Assembly (NCBI GenBank): GCA_028706735.1
Contig: JAQTVS010000068.1
Coordinates: 1-10,646 of the forward strand
Direction: 5' to 3'
Length of the DNA stretch: 10,646 nucleotides
DNA from: Thiomonas sp.
GTDB lineage: Bacteria > Pseudomonadota > Gammaproteobacteria > Burkholderiales > Burkholderiaceae_C
Position 1 is the first letter of the stretch, and every line of letters begins with the position of its first letter. Positions 7,556 to 10,646 of the stretch are shown here, piece after piece. The notes under the pieces were generated by a model. It was not told the origin of the DNA, ran no database searches, and saw only the letters and a list, made by a program, of their open reading frames with translations. A program made the position numbers and the translations under genes.

Positions 7556-7629
7556 ACCGTGCATTATTCCTGCAAGCAAACACCGCCGCCTGGCAGCCCG
7601 ATCCGCGTTCAAGCCGGGAGGAATTCACC

Positions 7630-7635
7630 GATAAT
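7630..7635 (+). promoter_or_regulatory. Possible -10 element for the tsaB operon
   Basis: GATAAT matches TATAAT at five of six positions and lies 9 nt ahead of the tsaB ATG. The purine-rich GGGAGGA at 7616-7622 is too far (over 20 nt) to act as a ribosome site. If the hexamer is used, transcription would start within a few bases of the ATG. The -35 region (TTCAAG near 7608-7613) is weak. Confidence 0.3.
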
Positions 7636-7644
7636 CCGTCCCCT

Positions 7645-8469
7645 ATGCGCATCCTCGCCCTCGACACCAGCACCGAAGCCCTGAGCGTGGCGCTCAGCGT
7701 GGACGGCGTCTGCCGCACCCGCGACGAAGTCGGCGGCGCACGCGCCTCGCAGCGTCTGCTGCCGCTGTGCGCCGAACTGCTCCAGGCCGCCGAAATGCAG
7801 TTCTCCGACCTCGACCTCATCGGCATGGGCGCCGGACCCGGAGCGTTCACTGGGCTGCGCACCGCCGCCGCCGCGGCGCAAGGCCTGGCCTACGCGCTCT
7901 GCCTGCCGGTCGCCCGGATCGACACCCTCATGGCACAGGCTGAAACCGCTTTCCCCGTGCTGCACACCGACGGCACGGTGCTGCCCGAGTCGGCACAAGC
8001 CGCGCCCGGCAGCGTGGTCCTCGTGGCAAACGACGCGCGCATGGGTGAGATGTATTGGGAAATGTTTCGCGCCGACAGCACTGGCTGGCAGCGCCTGCAT
8101 CCTCCGGCGGTCCATTCCCCCGAACACGCCTTGCTGGCCTGGGCGGAAGTCCTGGCGCATCAGCCCGCCGCCAGCAGCCCGGACATGCCGCCGCCGCTGG
8201 CCTGCGGCAATGCCTGGAGCGCCCATGCGGAAGGTCTGTCCGCCGCGTGCGCCCGCCTCTCAGCCGACAACCCGCGCCTGCACGCGCTGCACCGCGCCGT
8301 GCTGCGCGCCATTGTCTGCACCCCTTCTGCGGCAGCGGTGGCACGGCTGGCACAGCAGCAACATGCCGCCGGCCTCACCGTGCCGGCCGCGCTGGCGCAG
8401 CCGATCTATGTCCGCGACAAAGTGGCCCTCACCACGGCCGAGCGCGAACTCGCCCGCGCCCGCACATGA
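7645..8469 (+). CDS. tsaB: tRNA t6A37 threonylcarbamoyladenosine synthesis protein TsaB
   Basis: TsaB is the catalytically inactive ASKHA-fold partner of TsaD in the complex (with TsaE) that puts threonylcarbamoyl on A37 of ANN-decoding tRNAs. The 274-residue protein starts MRILALDTSTEALSVAL, the family N-terminus, so the ATG at 7645 is firm although no Shine-Dalgarno sequence precedes it. It has GMGAGPGAFTGLR (60-72) and ends with PIYVRDKVALTTAERE (253-268), the usual C-terminal tail. It is somewhat longer than E. coli TsaB (about 231 residues) because of alanine/proline-rich insertions near residues 110-120 and 170-190. Its stop overlaps the rimI start (ATGA), so the two are translationally coupled. 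Confidence 0.95.
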   Translation: MRILALDTSTEALSVALSVDGVCRTRDEVGGARASQRLLPLCAELLQAAEMQFSDLDLIGMGAGPGAFTGLRTAAAAAQGLAYALCLPVARIDTLMAQAETAFPVLHTDGTVLPESAQAAPGSVVLVANDARMGEMYWEMFRADSTGWQRLHPPAVHSPEHALLAWAEVLAHQPAASSPDMPPPLACGNAWSAHAEGLSAACARLSADNPRLHALHRAVLRAIVCTPSAAAVARLAQQQHAAGLTVPAALAQPIYVRDKVALTTAERELARART

Positions 8470-9020
8470 ACGCCCGGCTGCGCCCCCGCGACGAGGCCTC
8501 AGCAGCCGGGCAGTTTGCCTACGCCCTGCGGCAAATGCTCCCGGCAGATCTTGACGCTGTGGCGCAGATCGAGAACACGGTTTACGCCTTTCCCTGGAGC
8601 CGCGGCAACTTTGCTGACTCGCTCACCGTGCAATATCACACCCAGGTGCTGACCGACCAGGCCAATACCGTGCGCGGCTATTTCGTCGCCATGCCCGGGG
8701 TGGAAGAAATGCACCTGCTCAACATCTCTGTTGCACCCGAAGTGCAGGGGCAGGGCCTGAGCCTGCTGATGCTGGACGCGGTGACCTTGCTCAGCCGAGC
8801 CGACGGCGCGCACCTGCTCTGGCTGGAGGTGCGCCCCAGCAACGCCCAGGCGGTGCGCATTTACGAGCGCTACGGCTTCTACCCCATCACCCGGCGGCGC
8901 GACTATTACCCAGCGCACGACGCCCACGGACGCCCTTGCCGCGAAGACGCCCTGGTGATGTCCGCGCAGGTCGGCGACTTGTTGCAGCGCCGCGGCCTGC
9001 GCCCGGCGTCAATCGGGTGA
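8466..9020 (+). CDS. rimI: Ribosomal protein S18-alanine N-acetyltransferase
   Basis: RimI is a GNAT acetyltransferase that acetylates the N-terminal alanine of ribosomal protein S18. The 184-residue product has the acetyl-CoA loop SVAPEVQGQGLSLLML (88-103), then LEVRPSNAQAVRIYERYGF (120-138), where E121 and Y133 correspond to the catalytic glutamate and tyrosine of E. coli RimI, followed by RRRDYYPA and EDALVM. It has an N-terminal extension of about 20 residues compared with E. coli (148 residues). The ATG sits in the ATGA overlap with the tsaB stop and lacks its own ribosome site; no better start is seen. The next gene begins 6 nt after its stop. tsaB-rimI-udg is a common order in Burkholderiales. 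Confidence 0.94.
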   Translation: MNARLRPRDEASAAGQFAYALRQMLPADLDAVAQIENTVYAFPWSRGNFADSLTVQYHTQVLTDQANTVRGYFVAMPGVEEMHLLNISVAPEVQGQGLSLLMLDAVTLLSRADGAHLLWLEVRPSNAQAVRIYERYGFYPITRRRDYYPAHDAHGRPCREDALVMSAQVGDLLQRRGLRPASIG

Positions 9021-9026
9021 GAGGGT

Positions 9027-9917
9027 GTGAATAAATCCGCCATGTCCGACCATCCCGCCCACCCTGCGTCGCCGGGGCCGCACATTACCCCGCAAGTTCT
9101 GCGCTGGACCGAAGCGCTCGGCCTGGGGCCGCTGTTCGTGCGGCGCAGCCTGCTGGAGAGCGCCTCCAGACCTGATGCGGCGCGCATGCCTGTTCAAGAG
9201 ATCGAGTCGCGCGCTGCAGTCCCCGTGCACGGCGCCCCTGCCGCACGACCCGCGCCGACTGCGCCCAAGCCCCGCAGCACCGCACAACCGCCTGCGACCG
9301 TCTCGCCGCCAGACTCCGAGCGATCCAGCGCCATCGCCCGCATGCGCTGGGACGAACTGGAGGCAGCCGCCCAGGCCTGCCGCGCCTGCAAGCTCGGTGG
9401 CAGTCGGCATCAGGCTGTGTTTGGCAGCGGCTCGACGCAGGCCCGCTGGATGATCGTGGGCGAAGCACCCGGCGCAGAAGAAGACCGCCAGGGCGAGCCC
9501 TTCGTCGGCGCGGCCGGGCAGCTGCTCGACGCCATGCTGCACGCCATCGGCCTGGACCGTCGCGCCAACGACCCGCAACACGCGGTCTACATCGCCAACG
9601 TGCTCAAGTGCCGCCCCCCCGGCAACCGCAACCCGGAGCCGGAAGAAGTGGCCCAGTGCGCGCCCTTGCTGCAGCGCCAGATCGCGCTGCTCCAGCCCAG
9701 CCTGATTCTGGCGCTCGGGCGATTTGCCGCGCAAAGCCTGCTGGGCAGCAACGCGCCCATCAGCCAATTGCGTAGCCAGGTGCATCAATTCGCCGGCATT
9801 CCCGTAATCGTGAGCTATCACCCCGCCTATCTGCTGCGCAACCCGGCCGACAAGGCGCGCGTTTGGCGGGATTTGTGTTTCGCGCGCAACACGATCGGCA
9901 TTTCAGCGCCGGCCTGA
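9027..9917 (+). CDS. Uracil-DNA glycosylase, family 4 type with iron-sulphur cluster
   Basis: This enzyme cuts uracil from DNA to start base excision repair. The 296-residue product has an N-terminal helical piece (about 15-45), a long proline/alanine-rich linker (about 50-100), and the UDG domain from about 105. The domain has four cysteines in family-4 spacing (C118-x2-C121 and C195-x15-C211) for a 4Fe-4S cluster, the active-site motif VGEAPGAEEDRQGEPFVGAA (144-163), and the second motif SYHPAYLLRNP (263-273). The glutamate after the first glycine (GEAPG) is the family-4 pattern. The start is uncertain: GTG at 9027 has GAGG only 2 nt upstream, and ATG at 9042 (MSDHPAHP) has none at a good distance. 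It follows rimI by 6 nt in the same operon. A structured repeat begins 15 bp after its stop. Confidence 0.93.
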   Translation: MNKSAMSDHPAHPASPGPHITPQVLRWTEALGLGPLFVRRSLLESASRPDAARMPVQEIESRAAVPVHGAPAARPAPTAPKPRSTAQPPATVSPPDSERSSAIARMRWDELEAAAQACRACKLGGSRHQAVFGSGSTQARWMIVGEAPGAEEDRQGEPFVGAAGQLLDAMLHAIGLDRRANDPQHAVYIANVLKCRPPGNRNPEPEEVAQCAPLLQRQIALLQPSLILALGRFAAQSLLGSNAPISQLRSQVHQFAGIPVIVSYHPAYLLRNPADKARVWRDLCFARNTIGISAPA

Positions 9918-9961
9918 GGAGTGACTGGTCTTGGGCCTGTTCACGCTATTTGTGCACCCGC

Positions 9962-10063
9962 GCCGGGGGTCTGGGCGGAGGCAATGCGAGGTGCAGACCG
10001 CGCCGTGGTGTGTTGCACCACAAGCGGACTGCAACGTGGCAGTGCGCCGCCCGGACCCCTGGC
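9962..10063. repeat. Left internal inverted repeat of the MITE-like element
   Basis: Bases 9962-9978 and 10047-10063 pair at 15 of 17 positions, with the other two as possible G-U pairs in RNA. Between them lies a small hairpin GTGGTG-TGTTG-CACCAC at 10005-10021. This makes up one arm of the element's predicted branched fold. Confidence 0.5.
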
Positions 10064-10070
10064 CCGAAGG

Positions 10071-10171
10071 GTTGCCCCCAGACGGGGCGTCTGCGGCGTT
10101 GCCAGCCCCAGGCAAGGCGACCAGCCTTGCCTGGGGCCTCCGCCTTGCATCCCTCCCCGTCTGGGGGCAAC
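10071..10171. repeat. Right internal nested inverted repeat of the MITE-like element
   Basis: An outer perfect 17-bp inverted repeat (10071-10087, GTTGCCCCCAGACGGGG, with 10155-10171) encloses an inner perfect 14-bp one (10105-10118 with 10124-10137, GCCCCAGGCAAGGC) around a GACCA loop. This makes up the second arm of the fold. Confidence 0.65.
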
Positions 10172-10210
10172 GCGGGTGCACAAATAGCGTGAACAGGCCC
10201 TAAAGCATTA

Positions 10211-10226
10211 AGTGACTTATTTCACG
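10211..10226. promoter_or_regulatory. CRP-like site, GTGA-N6-TCAC
   Basis: GTGA at 10212-10215 and TCAC at 10222-10225 are separated by CTTATT, matching the core GTGA-N6-TCAC of CRP-type sites. The outer bases (A and G) do not match the full consensus TGTGA-N6-TCACA. It lies about 165 bp ahead of the membrane-protein gene, just outside the mobile element. It may be chance. Confidence 0.3.
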
Positions 10227-10300
10227 CTTTCTGCATTGCGCTTTGGCAGTATGGGGGTTGACCCGAAGCGCAAAATCCCAATTCTCTCCGAACAATGTAA

Positions 10301-10320
10301 ACATCGTTAGTCAGCGATGT
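10301..10320. promoter_or_regulatory. Palindrome ACATCG-N8-CGATGT upstream of the membrane-protein gene
   Basis: ACATCG (10301-10306) and CGATGT (10315-10320) are perfect 6-bp arms. This may be an operator for a dimeric regulator. It lies just upstream of a weak -10-like ACAATA at 10330-10335. Confidence 0.35.
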
Positions 10321-10343
10321 GCGCCTGACACAATAGGGCGCAA

Positions 10344-10359
10344 CCGTACCAGGGTACGG
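10344..10359. promoter_or_regulatory. Palindrome CCGTACC-AG-GGTACGG in the leader of the membrane-protein gene
   Basis: These are perfect 7-bp arms around two bases, 31 bp ahead of the start codon. The tiny spacer fits an operator better than an RNA hairpin. If the -10-like ACAATA at 10330-10335 is used, the palindrome would sit on the transcription start, a typical repressor position. Confidence 0.4.
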
Positions 10360-10390
10360 CACAGACATTGCACACAAACTGGAGTGAGAC

Positions 10391-10646
10391 ATGCAAATCG
10401 ATACCGCGTTTTTCATCAATGCCATCGGCATTGCCATCATGATCTATGGCTTGGTGGACGTGCTGCTGCTGCGCAGCAAGATCCCTGGCGGCCAGGTCGG
10501 CAAGGCCTGGAAGATGCTGACCCTGCTGATCGGGCTGTTCACCGCGGGCTATCTGGTGTCGCCCTTTTTCAGCACCCTGCCCGCGGACTCCATCCGCATC
10601 ATCGTCTCGCTGATCTTCCTCTTCGGCGCGGTCTATGTGATTCTGA
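10391..10646 (+). CDS. Membrane protein N-terminus, cut by window edge; possible sensor
   Basis: 85 codons are visible from an ATG at 10391 preceded by GGAG at 10381-10384, a good ribosome site 6 nt away. The peptide begins MQIDTAFFINAIGIAIMIYG and has three hydrophobic segments: FFINAIGIAIMIYGLVDVLLL (7-27), MLTLLIGLFTAGYLVSPFF (43-61) and IRIIVSLIFLFGAVYVIL at the edge. The charged loop RSKIPGGQVGKAWK lies between the first two. This arrangement resembles membrane input domains of bacterial signalling proteins such as histidine kinases or GGDEF proteins, but no catalytic domain is inside the window, so the function is a guess. The 190-bp leader with two palindromes suggests it has its own regulated promoter. 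Confidence 0.75.
   Translation, partial: MQIDTAFFINAIGIAIMIYGLVDVLLLRSKIPGGQVGKAWKMLTLLIGLFTAGYLVSPFFSTLPADSIRIIVSLIFLFGAVYVIL

Larger units (their letters stand above)
9933..10200. mobile_element. MITE-like element with perfect 30-bp terminal inverted repeats
   Basis: Bases 9933-9962 (starting GGGCCTGTTCACGC) and 10171-10200 (ending GCGTGAACAGGCCC) are exact reverse complements over 30 bp. The 268-bp span has no convincing gene: frames open through it have no ribosome site and no recognisable protein. Inside are further nested inverted repeats, so either strand could fold into a branched structure. This is the form of a non-autonomous miniature inverted-repeat element, or of a large structured intergenic repeat. 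No exact target duplication directly touches the ends; AGTGACT occurs 6 bp outside the left end and 10 bp outside the right end. It may also end transcription of the tsaB-rimI-udg operon. The family is not recognised. Confidence 0.65.

Noticed and set aside
6663..7862. A 399-codon minus-strand frame overlapping proC and the tsaB start
   Set aside because: It is a shadow frame: arginine/alanine/glycine-rich with no motifs, and it overlaps two firmly identified genes.
9863..10203. Several short open frames across the 9933-10200 element on both strands
   Set aside because: They exist in nearly every frame because stops are rare in this GC-rich inverted-repeat DNA. None has a ribosome site or a plausible protein, and none looks like a transposase.

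Overview
The window is GC-rich chromosomal DNA of a Proteobacterium, most likely a betaproteobacterium of the order Burkholderiales. This rests on base composition, the order tsaB-rimI-uracil-DNA glycosylase, and the flavour of the proteins; a Thiomonas-like host is a guess. Most of the sequence is housekeeping: nucleotide, arginine and proline biosynthesis, tRNA and ribosomal protein modification, and DNA repair.

Layout. Bases 1-462 (minus) hold most of a yaeQ gene that runs off the left edge. Bases 515-850 (minus) hold the frameshifted N-terminal remnant of a DHA2-type MFS drug exporter. Bases 1031-1693 (minus) encode an unrecognised exported protein with a strong hairpin behind it and a perfect FNR/Anr-type box (1768-1781) in front. 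Bases about 1809-2373 (plus) are decayed coding sequence interrupted by a small GC-rich palindromic repeat. Bases 2401-4270 (minus) carry a DUF1345 membrane protein gene followed, 16 nt later, by purT. Bases 4376-6679 (plus) are an overlapping trio: argB, a bacterial Dph6-like ATP pyrophosphatase that starts with TTG inside the argB stop, and a HAD pyrimidine-5'-nucleotidase-like gene. proC (6698-7555, minus) converges on this trio and diverges from tsaB-rimI-udg (7645-9917, plus), which is tightly packed.

The right end is the least ordinary part. Bases 9933-10200 form a 268-bp element with perfect 30-bp terminal inverted repeats and further nested inverted repeats. It has no plausible gene and looks like a MITE or another small mobile structured repeat. 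It is followed by a 190-bp leader with a CRP-like half-site pair and two more palindromes, and then the start of a membrane protein, perhaps the sensor part of a signalling protein, cut by the right edge.

Functionally, PurT (GAR formylation) serves purine synthesis, ArgB and ProC serve amino-acid synthesis, TsaB serves the t6A37 tRNA modification, RimI acetylates ribosomal protein S18, and the family-4-type UDG removes uracil from DNA. The Dph6-like enzyme and HAD phosphatase are translationally linked and may share a nucleotide-related job, but this is inference. No CRISPR array, tRNA, rRNA or phage gene was seen.
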